A stretch of DNA of 51,307 nucleotides from positions 1-51,307 of the forward strand of contig JAIENU010000154.1 of assembly GCA_019751125.1 (NCBI GenBank). Direction: 5' to 3'. The translations under genes were made by a program, and so were the position numbers. The notes below the pieces were generated by a model, which was given only the letters and a program-made list of their open reading frames with translations, was not told the DNA's origin and made no database searches. Source of the DNA: Burkholderiales bacterium (lineage in GTDB: Bacteria; Pseudomonadota; Gammaproteobacteria; Burkholderiales; SG8-41). Shown one piece after another: positions 18,101 through 25,189 of the stretch (its first letter is position 1; the number at the start of each line of letters is the position of its first letter).

Positions 18101-18382
18101 AGGCTTGGATGCCGCAGCCGCCGGCGCCACCGGTTTTGCAGCCGCAGCGGGTGCCGCAGACGGTGTGGAGAAGACCTTGATATAGCCGGTCTTGGTCAGT
18201 TCATCGAGGATGCCGTCAACGGTTTTGGCGTCGAGCTTGCTCTTGGCGACCAGTTCGGCGACCGTCGACTTGCCGTCCACACCGAGAAAAATCAGGCCGG
18301 CGTTGCGGTCGAGCTTGATGGTCTTGTTCTTGAACTCGAGAACACCCTTCGAGGTTTTGGCGTAGACGGTTTGCGGGTGCAT
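15131..18382 (-). CDS. large coiled-coil transmembrane protein with AsmA-like C-terminal domain
   Basis: A 1083-residue modular protein. Residues 1-72 form a small helix-rich domain (FLGVDGKSTVAELVAKS ... LTKTGYIKVF). An Ala/Pro linker runs to about 110. Residues about 110-680 are nearly uninterrupted Ala/Glu/Lys/Arg heptad-like repeats (EAKAKAEAEA type), predicted as one very long coiled coil or single alpha-helix, as in TolA. One membrane helix lies at about 685-708. The final 375 residues look like an AsmA-type periplasmic domain (DIELVRAIQ-like segment, FDTLTGAVSISNG, GDGSLSGRLNAEL, a terminal DPVLRP). Topology would be N-inside. The start at 18382 has AGGA upstream, and TACAAT (18511-18516, minus strand) is a possible -10. 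Repetition could hide assembly errors, but the frame is open throughout. The role is unknown. Confidence 0.85.
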   Translation of the reverse strand: MHPQTVYAKTSKGVLEFKNKTIKLDRNAGLIFLGVDGKSTVAELVAKSKLDAKTVDGILDELTKTGYIKVFSTPSAAPAAAAKPVAPAAAASKPAPPPAEEEEMDLDFTSPEAVAKVNAEAESRKQKEEEAKARAQAAAKAALEAKARQQAEAQARAAAEARAKAETEAKVKAEALAKAAAAARAKAEQEAKAADAQAKAAAEARLKLAQEAAIKAEAESKARAEAEAKAKAEAVAKAAAEAKAKAEAEAQSKAEAEAMAHAAAETKARVALEAQMKAMADALARAQESAKREAEARAKMEADIQARLDAERRALAEAEARAKAAENAIAEARQMAEEAAKAKAAAEARAASQQGSDPEAVARAEAAMKALEEAKARARAEAEARVAAENKAKAEAEARQREEEQRKVAEEAAQKARAEAETRAKAELKSLQEQARKATVEAESRAEQERLAREEMEARIATERRAREEAEAKVAAERELREEAIRKAQAEAETKARAEVEAAIEAERKKRMEAEAKAAAEISARAMAERKAREEAERQLELAQQARQEAERLAREAASGESAQARQAREEAEVRAKMAEAAMAKAQAQAEAERKARAEAEERAKTEAVARVVRETELRESAEKNVKAMVEQELRARAKAEAEADARYRAEAEERAKAAAADRKKRSESEARDAASTFRSENKPRSKGALAIIAVAVLAGVGLATLQLMPLAGYIPGVQQMLTERFKQPVHISNMRYTVYPEQQLKLERVSIGSVQQIVAESVVIPMMPWTLLSGTRDIDTAFVTAVAVEPSAFALLPTLVKGGGSAPLQLRQLKVHGVKVTGAPFEVPMFDSTVSFGRDGSVQKMRMNDSKMTVDLTPKDNSVALVIEAREWQPPVGPRLQFSDVTISAQVEANQATLTAIEGRLGGGRVKGAAKASWASGLRVEGEFNLENGRLQELIPAYTREFAASGSMKASGNFVLQGKSLKTLYDSSEAEANFTVDIGELGNIDLVRAIQSPAPGGSRGGKTKFDTLTGAVSISNGRYAYRQLQLTSGPLNATGAFNIAGDGSLSGRLNAELGSRGLVVARGGLSITGAVRDPVLRP

Positions 18383-18699
18383 ATGGATTCCTGCCAGGTC
18401 AATGCGGTCGGAGCGAATCGGGGCGAATCTTGGTCAAGCCGGTTCACTAACCCGCAAAACACGAAGCTTAAACGCAAAGCGACGCTGCGCTAACCGGCGG
18501 CTGTTCGCCTATTGTATTGATTTTTTTCGATTTTGCCGCAAATGGCAAACCTGTAGGCAGGGGCGGCGGGGGTGATGCCGGCCGGGGCCGCCCATCATTA
18601 ACGTTGCTTCCGCCCGGAAGTTGTCGTTACCATGCCCCCGAAGTCGAAGTGCCATGCCCCGAACCCTCAAAAAAACATCGGCAAGGACGTTATAGCAGC
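18383..18699. other. 317-bp divergent intergenic region
   Basis: This gap separates the coiled-coil gene (-) from the HD-domain gene (+). Possible promoters are TACAAT on the minus strand at 18511-18516 with a weak TTGCGG 19 bp upstream, and on the plus strand TTGCTT (18604-18609), 18 bp, TACCAT (18628-18633). No RNA gene or repeat is evident. Confidence 0.35.
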
Positions 18700-19653
18700 A
18701 TGATGCAGGGGATTTCACAGGCGGGTTACCGCCGCGCCGAATACGATGTGACCAACGAGGTCGATACGACCAGTCCGCTGGCGGTGTCGGTCCACGTTGC
18801 CCAGATTTACGAGACCGCCTACCGACGCGAGTTTCCGTCCGGCGTGGTGCGGGTCTTTGCCGATGTCGGCCGCCTGTATCGCGGCGAATTTCCCGGATAC
18901 CACGGTTGCGAGACCGACTATCACGACGTGCAGCATGTGCTTGAGGTCACGCTGGCGATGGCGCGGTTGATGGCCGGCTGCATGGTGGGGGCCGGACGTC
19001 AGGCCATCAGCGAAACCTGTTTCCTGGTGGGCGTGGTGAGCGCGCTGTTCCACGACATCGGTTATCTGCGCCGGGTTGGCGATACCGACAAACGTCATGG
19101 CGCCGAATACACCCGGACCCATGTCGGCCGCGGCGCCGATTTCATGGCCTGGTATCTGCCCGAAGTCGGCCTGCCCGAACTCGCGCCGGCAGCCTGCCGC
19201 ATCGTGCATTTCACCGGCTATGAAATTCCGGTGCAGCACATAGAGGTGGATCCGCAGCTGCGCCTGCTCGGCAACCTGCTCGGCAGCGCCGACATCCTCG
19301 CCCAGATGTCGGATCGCTGTTACCTCGAGAAATGCCGCGACCGGCTGTACCCGGAGTTCGTGCTCGGCGGCATTGCGCGCCAGGTTGATGAGCGCGGCGA
19401 GGAAAAGGTGCTGTTTGCCTCCCCCGAAGACCTGATTTTCAAGACGCCGGGCTTTTTCAGCGGCGCCCAAAAGCGCCTCGAACAGGATCTCGGCGGCGTC
19501 TACCGCTACGCCGACCGCTGTTTTGACGGTGTCAATCTCTACTTCCTGGAAGCGCGCAAGAACATCGATTACGCGCAAACCCTGGCACAAACCGGAGATG
19601 TGTCGCAGCTGCGCCGCCGCCTGCCCGATCTCGAACTCGCTCGAGCAGCCTGA
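18700..19653 (+). CDS. HD-domain metal-dependent phosphohydrolase
   Basis: A 317-residue protein with an HD domain. Metal ligands are His75 (within YHDVQHVLEV, also His79) and the His118-Asp119 pair (ALFHDIGYLRR), with a downstream His in RIVHFTGYE and Asp in GSADILAQM. Members hydrolyse phosphate esters of nucleotides or cyclic nucleotides, and the substrate is not evident. No GYP motif is seen, so it is not a classical c-di-GMP HD-GYP enzyme. ATG 18700 is preferred over an in-frame ATG at 18517 because the extension is low-complexity and the promoter-like sequence lies between them. AAGGA is at 18683-18687. It is divergent from the coiled-coil gene. Confidence 0.85.
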   Translation: MMQGISQAGYRRAEYDVTNEVDTTSPLAVSVHVAQIYETAYRREFPSGVVRVFADVGRLYRGEFPGYHGCETDYHDVQHVLEVTLAMARLMAGCMVGAGRQAISETCFLVGVVSALFHDIGYLRRVGDTDKRHGAEYTRTHVGRGADFMAWYLPEVGLPELAPAACRIVHFTGYEIPVQHIEVDPQLRLLGNLLGSADILAQMSDRCYLEKCRDRLYPEFVLGGIARQVDERGEEKVLFASPEDLIFKTPGFFSGAQKRLEQDLGGVYRYADRCFDGVNLYFLEARKNIDYAQTLAQTGDVSQLRRRLPDLELARAA

Positions 19654-19689
19654 ACGCCGCGCCCTGCGCGCCGTCCGCCGCTTTCTTCC

Positions 19690-20685
19690 TTACTTCACCT
19701 TGAGCAGGATCTTGCCGGTGTGCTGGCTGGATTCCATCAGCGTGTGTCCCGCAGCCGCTTCAGCCAGCGGCAGGAATTTGTGGGTGACCACGCGGATCTT
19801 GCCGGCTTCGATCAATGGCCACACCTGGGTTTCGAGTTCACGCGCGATGCGCGCCTTGAAGGCATCGGGACGGGTGCGCAGCGTTGAGCCGGTGTAGGTC
19901 AGGCGCTTCAGCATCACCGGCATCAGGTTGATCTCCACCTTGGAGCCGGCAGCAAAGGCGAGCTGGATGATGCGCGCGTCGTGGCTGGCGGCTTTCATGT
20001 TTTTCTCGATGTTGGCGCCGCCGACGATGTCGAGGATGACGTTGGCGCCACCTTCACCGCGCACCACCTCGACAAAATCCTCAGTCTTGTAATCGATCAC
20101 GCGATCCGCGCCAAGGTCCTTGCACACCTGGCAGCGTGCCGCCGGGCTGTCGGTGGCGATGACCTTGGCACCGAAGGCCTTGCCGAGCTGGATGCAGGTG
20201 GTGCCGATGCCGCCGGCACCGCCGTGCACCAGAAAAGTTTCGCCGGATTTCAGGCCGGCGCCGATGAACACATTGCTCCACACCGTGAAAAAGGTTTCGG
20301 GCAGGCCGGCGGCATCGTGCAGGCTGATGCCCTTGGGTGCACGCAGGCAGTGTTCACCATCGGCGGCAACGTATTCGGCATAACCGCCGCCGTTGGTCAG
20401 TGCCACCACCGCGTCACCGAGATTCCAGCGCGTCACCGCGGCGCCCTTGGCCACCACCTTGCCCGAGACTTCAAGGCCGGGCAGGTCGGAGGCGCCGGCC
20501 GGCGCCGGGTAGAGGCCCTTGCGCTGCATGATGTCCGGGCCGTTGACGCCGGTGGCGGCGACTTCGATCAGTACCTCGTGTGCCTTTGGTTGCGGCACCG
20601 GGCGCGTGACCGGTTTCAGTACATCGGGGGCGCCGGGTGCGGAGATTTCGACGGCTTGCATGGTGGCGGGCAGGGTGTTGCTCAT
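19690..20685 (-). CDS. NAD(P)H-quinone oxidoreductase, zinc-free MDR family
   Basis: A 331-residue medium-chain dehydrogenase/reductase of the quinone oxidoreductase / PIG3 subgroup. The GroES-like half carries TGVNGPDIMQRKGLYP and lacks the catalytic zinc ligands of alcohol dehydrogenases. The nucleotide-binding half has VHGGAGGIGTTCIQLGKAFG and then LGADRVIDYKTEDF. Such enzymes reduce quinones or enoyl groups with NADPH. It is last in a four-gene operon, 27 bp after the crotonase, where it could act as the reductase step. The cofactor preference NADPH is inferred from family. Confidence 0.9.
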   Translation of the reverse strand: MSNTLPATMQAVEISAPGAPDVLKPVTRPVPQPKAHEVLIEVAATGVNGPDIMQRKGLYPAPAGASDLPGLEVSGKVVAKGAAVTRWNLGDAVVALTNGGGYAEYVAADGEHCLRAPKGISLHDAAGLPETFFTVWSNVFIGAGLKSGETFLVHGGAGGIGTTCIQLGKAFGAKVIATDSPAARCQVCKDLGADRVIDYKTEDFVEVVRGEGGANVILDIVGGANIEKNMKAASHDARIIQLAFAAGSKVEINLMPVMLKRLTYTGSTLRTRPDAFKARIARELETQVWPLIEAGKIRVVTHKFLPLAEAAAGHTLMESSQHTGKILLKVK

Positions 20686-20712
20686 GGTGTCAGTCTTTCT
20701 TCAGATATTTGT

Positions 20713-21438
20713 TCAATTGCTGGATTCACGATAGCGGCGGATGCGTTCCTTCAGTCCCGGCGCTGCGACCGAGCGTGCGAGTTCGGCCATGTCCTCGCTG
20801 CGCGTGTCGTTCTGGCTGCGGCGCTGCAGTGCTGCAGCCGCCGTCGGTGTCAGCGTCATCGCGGCGTTATGCGCGGCTTCGATGACCGCGGGCCATTCTT
20901 CCTGTGCAGTGATGCCGGTCAGGAAGCCGCAGCGCAGGGCCTCGTCGGCATCAAAGGCGCGTGAACTGCCGAGGATGTCGCGGGCGCGATCCGTGCCGAT
21001 CAGCGCGGCCAGCCGGCGTGTGCCGAGTACCACGCCGAAGCGCAGCCCCGGCATGCGGAAACTGGCATCGGGCGTGGCGATGCGCCGGCTGCAGCAGGCA
21101 ACGAGGTCAGCACCGGCGCCGAAGACACGGCCCTGGGCCAAGGCCAGTGTTGCGTGCGGCGCGTGCTGCAGGGCCTGCAGCAGCATTTCGATGCGGATAA
21201 AGCGCAGCGCCAGGTCGCCGTCGGACAGCGTGGCGAGGTCGCTGAAGTCGAAACCGGCACAGAAATGGCGGCCGGCGCCTTCAAGGATCAGCAGCCTGGT
21301 GCCGTCGGTGGCGGCGTATTCAACGGCATCGAGCAGGGCCTCGACCAGCGCGGCCGACAGCGCATTGGCCTTCTGCGGCCGGTTCAGCGTCAGCCGCGTG
21401 ACCGGACCGTCGTGGCTGCGCAGCAGTTCGTCGCTCAT
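20713..21438 (-). CDS. crotonase (enoyl-CoA hydratase/isomerase) family protein with non-canonical active site
   Basis: A 241-residue crotonase-fold enzyme expected to act on a CoA thioester. The oxyanion-hole region FCAGFDFSDL and the second glycine turn (FGAGADLVA) are present. The two glutamates that add water in rat mitochondrial hydratase are not conserved: the first aligns with Asp (GADL), and the second with Gly (RMPGLRFGV where PE is usual). A simple hydratase is therefore doubtful, and isomerase, hydrolase or C-S/C-C cleavage roles are possible. The start overlaps the thiol dioxygenase stop (ATGA), so it is translationally coupled. Confidence 0.88.
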   Translation of the reverse strand: MSDELLRSHDGPVTRLTLNRPQKANALSAALVEALLDAVEYAATDGTRLLILEGAGRHFCAGFDFSDLATLSDGDLALRFIRIEMLLQALQHAPHATLALAQGRVFGAGADLVACCSRRIATPDASFRMPGLRFGVVLGTRRLAALIGTDRARDILGSSRAFDADEALRCGFLTGITAQEEWPAVIEAAHNAAMTLTPTAAAALQRRSQNDTRSEDMAELARSVAAPGLKERIRRYRESSN

Positions 21439-22058
21439 GCCGCGGGTGTGATGCTCGCGCGCACTTCCGCCGAACGATCCCAGAAGTTCGGCATCAGCGG
21501 GCTCGAATAGCCCGAGACGAAGGGCTTGTCGGCGCCGGTGGCCGGATCGAAGACATGGCGTTTCACCGCGCCGATGTTGGCGCCGTAGACATGGATGCTG
21601 ATCGAGGGTTTGTCGGCCAGCGCGTTGGACACTTCGTGGATGTCGCCCACCGTCGGCGATACACGATCAACCTGTCCGGGCAGCAGGCGTTCGCTTTCAC
21701 TGGCGACCATTGGCTGGCCGGGCGCGGTATGGCTGAAGCGGCGGGCGAGCTCGGCCCCGCGCATCATGCCGACCAGGCCCCACACCGTGTGGTCGTGCAC
21801 CGGGGTTTTCTGGCCGGGACCCCAGACGAAGCTCACCACCGAAAAGCGCTCGAGCGGATCGCAATACAGCAGGTATTGCTGATAGAACTGTGGGTGCGGC
21901 TGCGCGGCTTCATCCGGCAGCCAGTCATCGTGGCTGATCAGTTCGGTGAGCAGGCGGCCGCCGGTTTCGTGCATGGTTTTTTCATCGTTGCCGCTTTTTT
22001 CGACCAGACGGGTCATCTCGGCGATGAAGTGGCGGAAGCGTTGCGCGTTTTTGCTCAT
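21435..22058 (-). CDS. cysteine dioxygenase family thiol dioxygenase, 3-mercaptopropionate dioxygenase-like
   Basis: A 207-residue cupin that oxidises a thiol to a sulfinate with O2 and non-haem iron. Iron ligands are His88 and His90 (PVHDHTVWG) and His141 (GDIHEVSN). The outer-sphere Ser154-His156-Tyr158 triad and Arg167 match the arrangement I recall for bacterial 3-mercaptopropionate dioxygenase. No Cys sits after the HxH motif, so the Cys-Tyr crosslink of mammalian cysteine dioxygenase cannot form. ATG 22058 is preferred over a much longer upstream frame that would overlap the CoA-transferase. It overlaps both neighbours by ATGA junctions. Substrate preference (3-mercaptopropionate or cysteine) is inferred. 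Confidence 0.9.
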   Translation of the reverse strand: MSKNAQRFRHFIAEMTRLVEKSGNDEKTMHETGGRLLTELISHDDWLPDEAAQPHPQFYQQYLLYCDPLERFSVVSFVWGPGQKTPVHDHTVWGLVGMMRGAELARRFSHTAPGQPMVASESERLLPGQVDRVSPTVGDIHEVSNALADKPSISIHVYGANIGAVKRHVFDPATGADKPFVSGYSSPLMPNFWDRSAEVRASITPAA

Positions 22059-23197
22059 GGCGTAGTCCTTATTTCGGCTAACACGGCTTCGGTATCGGCA
22101 CCCAGTGCCGGCGGGCCGCGGCGCAGGCCGAGCTTGCGGCCTGAAATACGCTGCGGCGAGATCACGGTTTTGCTGTTGACACCATTCGGCAGCGTCATTG
22201 GTTCCACCCATTGCATGTGTTCGACCTGCGGATCGGCCAGCACCTGCGAATAAGTGTAAAGCGGCGCGCAGGGCACGCCGCGGGCGTTCATCTTCGCTAG
22301 CAGGTCGGCGGCATCGTATTTGACGAACTCGGCTTCGAGCAGTTCGCGCAGCACGTCCTGGTGCTGCGCGCGCATCGATGGGGACGTAAAGCGGGCATCC
22401 TGCACCAGGTCGGGGCGGGCGATGACGTCGCAGGCGGCTTCCCACAGCTTGTTGGTGCCGGCGGCCAGTGCGAAATAACCGTCGCGGCAGCAGAAGGTGG
22501 CATAGGGCGCGTTCATCGGATGTGCCGAGCCGAGGCGCACCGGGTCGCGGCCGGTGCCGAACAGTTCACTGGTCTGCAGGTTGGCGATGCCGAGCATGCT
22601 GCCGAGCATCGACACATCAACCTGGTCACCCTGGCCGGTGCTGCGCGCCTTGTTCAGCGCCGCGGCTACACTGAACGCGGCATACAGGCCCGCGGAGAAA
22701 TCGGCGATCGGGATGCCGCATTTCGCGGGGCGGCCATTGCGGTCACCGGTGACGCTCATCACGCCGCTCATCGCCTGCACCGTCATGTCGAAGCCGCCTT
22801 CGCCGGCGCGCGGTCCGCTCTGGCCGAAGGCCGACACCGAGCAATAGACCAGCGCCGGTTTTGCCGCGGCGAGTGACGCGTAATCGAGGCCGAATTTCGC
22901 CATCACGCCGGGGCGGAAGTTTTCGAGCACGATGTCCGCGGTCAGCGCGAGGCGGCGCGCATCCGCGCGGCCCTGTTCTGATTTGAGGTCGAGCACGACC
23001 GAACGCTTGTTGCGGTTGACCGAGGCGAAATACTGGCTGTAGCCGTCGAGGATCGGCGGCCATTGCCGCATCAGATCGCCTTCCGGGGATTCGACCTTGA
23101 TCACGTCGGCTCCCATGTCGGCGAGCAGGCAGCCGGCAAAGGGTCCGGCGAGGACCTGGCAGAACTCGACGACTCGGACGTCGGCCAGTGGCAGCAT
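22055..23197 (-). CDS. CaiB/BaiF (family III) CoA-transferase
   Basis: A 380-residue CoA-transferase that moves CoA between carboxylic acids through an aspartyl-CoA intermediate. The N-terminus VRVVEFCQVLAGPFAGCLLADMGADVIKVESPEGD is the family signature. Catalytic Asp137 is in GGFDMTVQAMSG, and VLENFRPGV and PIADFSAG follow. Length is normal. It heads a four-gene operon with a thiol dioxygenase, a crotonase and an MDR reductase, all coupled or closely spaced, which suggests it activates the acid made or used by the dioxygenase. It is divergent from a Bug gene across 135 bp. Confidence 0.93.
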   Translation of the reverse strand: MLPLADVRVVEFCQVLAGPFAGCLLADMGADVIKVESPEGDLMRQWPPILDGYSQYFASVNRNKRSVVLDLKSEQGRADARRLALTADIVLENFRPGVMAKFGLDYASLAAAKPALVYCSVSAFGQSGPRAGEGGFDMTVQAMSGVMSVTGDRNGRPAKCGIPIADFSAGLYAAFSVAAALNKARSTGQGDQVDVSMLGSMLGIANLQTSELFGTGRDPVRLGSAHPMNAPYATFCCRDGYFALAAGTNKLWEAACDVIARPDLVQDARFTSPSMRAQHQDVLRELLEAEFVKYDAADLLAKMNARGVPCAPLYTYSQVLADPQVEHMQWVEPMTLPNGVNSKTVISPQRISGRKLGLRRGPPALGADTEAVLAEIRTTP

Positions 23198-23332
23198 CGG
23201 GATGATTGGCGATCCGTGATCCGGACTGCGCCATGTGGAGAGAATGAGGTGAGCTTATTATAACGCCGACCCTTTTGGCACGATTCATGCAAGGGTGTGG
23301 CCGGTCACACACAACGAGCGTATGGAGCTGCG

Positions 23333-24313
23333 ATGAACATCACTGCCAGTGGTTTGTTGTTGTCCTGTTGTGCAACGGTTTTGGCTTTTTTGCCGTGCTC
23401 TGGCGAAGCGCAAACCTATCCTTCACGGCAGATCCGCTACATCGTGCCTCAGGCGCCGGGCGGCTCATCGGACACGCTGGCGCGGGTGCTTGCACCGCGC
23501 CTGGCCTCGGCGCTGGGCCAGCCAGTGGTGATCGACAACCGGCCGGGTGCGACCGGCATCATCGGCGCGGAGCTGACGCTGAACTCGCCGCCCGACGGCC
23601 ACACGCTGCTGCAGGTGGCCACCTCGCATGCCACCAACAGCGCGATGGGCGTGAAGATGAGTTTCGATCCGCTGCGCGACTTCGCGGCGATTACGCTGAT
23701 TTCGCAGCAGCCGAACATCTGGCTGGCGCATCCCTCGCTGCCGGCGCGCAATATGCGGCAGCTGGTGGCGTTTGCGCGCACGCGGCCCGGCGCCATCGAT
23801 TTTGCATCGTCGGGCACCGGCGGTTCGCAGCATCTCGCCGGTGAGTTGCTCAATGTGATGACCGGCATCCGCATCATGCATGTGCCGTACAAGGGCAGCC
23901 CGCCGGCATTGACCGATACGCTGGCTGGCCGTGTCGCGCTGATGAGTTCGACGATGGCGCCGGCGCTGCCGTACCTGAAGGGCGGGCGCTTGTTTCCGCT
24001 GGCCGTAACCAGCGCCAAACGTTCACTGGCCGCACCCGAGGTGCCGACGGTGGCGGAGTCCGGCGTGCCGGGCTACGAGGCCACGGCCTGGCAGGGGCTG
24101 GTGGCACCGGCCAAGGTGCCGGCCGAGGTCATCAACCGCATCAGCGACGAACTGCAGCGCGTGCTGAAAATCGCCGAGGTGCGGCGCCAGCTGATGGAGC
24201 AGGGTTATGAGCCGGCGGGCAGCAGCGCTGCGGAGTTCACCGCATTTACGCGCAGTGAAATTGCCAAGTGGACCAAGGTCACCGCGGCTGCGGGTTTGCG
24301 CGTGACGCCTTAA
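23333..24313 (+). CDS. Bug/TctC family periplasmic solute-binding protein (3)
   Basis: A 326-residue Bug protein. ATG 23333 gives a signal peptide with a Cys-rich hydrophobic core and cleavage near GEAQ-TYP. Motifs: YPSRQIRYIVPQAPGG, SSDTLARV, VVIDNRPGATG, HVPYKGSPP, AWQGLVAPAKVP. It faces away from the CoA-transferase/thiol dioxygenase operon and may deliver that pathway's substrate, though no transporter membrane subunits are near. The gap before it contains GTGTG (23295-23299) facing CACAC (23306-23310), a possible shared operator. Confidence 0.9.
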   Translation: MNITASGLLLSCCATVLAFLPCSGEAQTYPSRQIRYIVPQAPGGSSDTLARVLAPRLASALGQPVVIDNRPGATGIIGAELTLNSPPDGHTLLQVATSHATNSAMGVKMSFDPLRDFAAITLISQQPNIWLAHPSLPARNMRQLVAFARTRPGAIDFASSGTGGSQHLAGELLNVMTGIRIMHVPYKGSPPALTDTLAGRVALMSSTMAPALPYLKGGRLFPLAVTSAKRSLAAPEVPTVAESGVPGYEATAWQGLVAPAKVPAEVINRISDELQRVLKIAEVRRQLMEQGYEPAGSSAAEFTAFTRSEIAKWTKVTAAAGLRVTP

Positions 24314-24416
24314 CGCGCCTGACTAAATGATTCTCTTCTTGAAGCAAATTTTCCTTGCCAGGCTCACAACGGGTCGTAATATTCTCGGTGTGATAATCAA
24401 AGCCCCGAAGCTGCAC

Positions 24417-25028
24417 TCATTTTTTTCGTCCATTTAGCTGCACTTCAAGTTCGACAAACTGCTCTCGAAGTTCCTGAGTGTCATGCTGTGAGTTGGCGCC
24501 TTTACTGCAACTAGAATTGCGCAACCAAAATTTCCATCCATACCACCCACCGCCGACTAGTATCTGAGCGGTTGAGAAATTCACGTGCCGCGCTAACACT
24601 TCATTCGTCTTGGTATCTACGATTTCCTGCTCATGCCGCCATCGATTGAACATGAATTTTCCATATTTCTTCACCACTTTATTGATGCGTTGGTTAATAA
24701 AATATGTGTCGGTAAAGTTTTCCTTATCACCTAGTCGGATCACAGACAGGTTTTCAACTAACGCCTCTGCTACCCCTGGATTCATTTTTTTCCACTGGTC
24801 AAGAGTCTTGTAAACCCAGAACCCGGACTCCGTCTTGCAGTAATACTGATGTACTGCCACCGTCGGTATCCAATCCCAAAAAGGGATCAAATACATCACC
24901 AGCGCTGCGCTCCAACCCCAGTACCTAGCGCTCTTGCCGTTATTTTTCGCATACTTGATTGCGCCAACGACGACCGCAATGGAAATCAGCAAATAGAGCA
25001 CTAATGCGCCCAGAATAGCTAAGCCCAT
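24417..25028 (-). CDS. hypothetical membrane protein, AT-richer than its surroundings
   Basis: A 203-residue protein I do not recognise. It has an N-terminal membrane helix (about 4-24) and a second hydrophobic segment (about 37-58, rich in Trp/Tyr: YWGWSAALVMYLIPFWDWIPT). A soluble, charged C-terminal part contains KYGKFMFNRWRHEQEI and VGGGWYGWKFWLRN. Base composition and codon use are clearly more AT-rich than neighbours, as are the flanking 100-160 bp, which suggests acquisition by transfer. It stands alone between a Bug gene and a CoA-transferase subunit. Confidence 0.7.
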   Translation of the reverse strand: MGLAILGALVLYLLISIAVVVGAIKYAKNNGKSARYWGWSAALVMYLIPFWDWIPTVAVHQYYCKTESGFWVYKTLDQWKKMNPGVAEALVENLSVIRLGDKENFTDTYFINQRINKVVKKYGKFMFNRWRHEQEIVDTKTNEVLARHVNFSTAQILVGGGWYGWKFWLRNSSCSKGANSQHDTQELREQFVELEVQLNGRKK

Positions 25029-25189
25029 ATCAAAACCTTGATACCAAAAGTCATTTTCTTCTTCATCAAACCATTCGCCCTCTACAAACCCAAGTTCAAC
25101 TGATCAATCGCTAGTCTGTTCCTGCTCCAGCTTACGGCAGAAAAGAGCGGGAATGCGGGATGGAAGCTACGCTGGTCCATGACAGGCTT

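Noticed and set aside
15932..18185. Long open frames antisense to the coiled-coil gene (up to 597 residues)
   Set aside because: They are mirror images of the repetitive Ala/Glu/Lys codons, giving Gly/Phe/Leu- or Ser/Ala-rich text with no family features.
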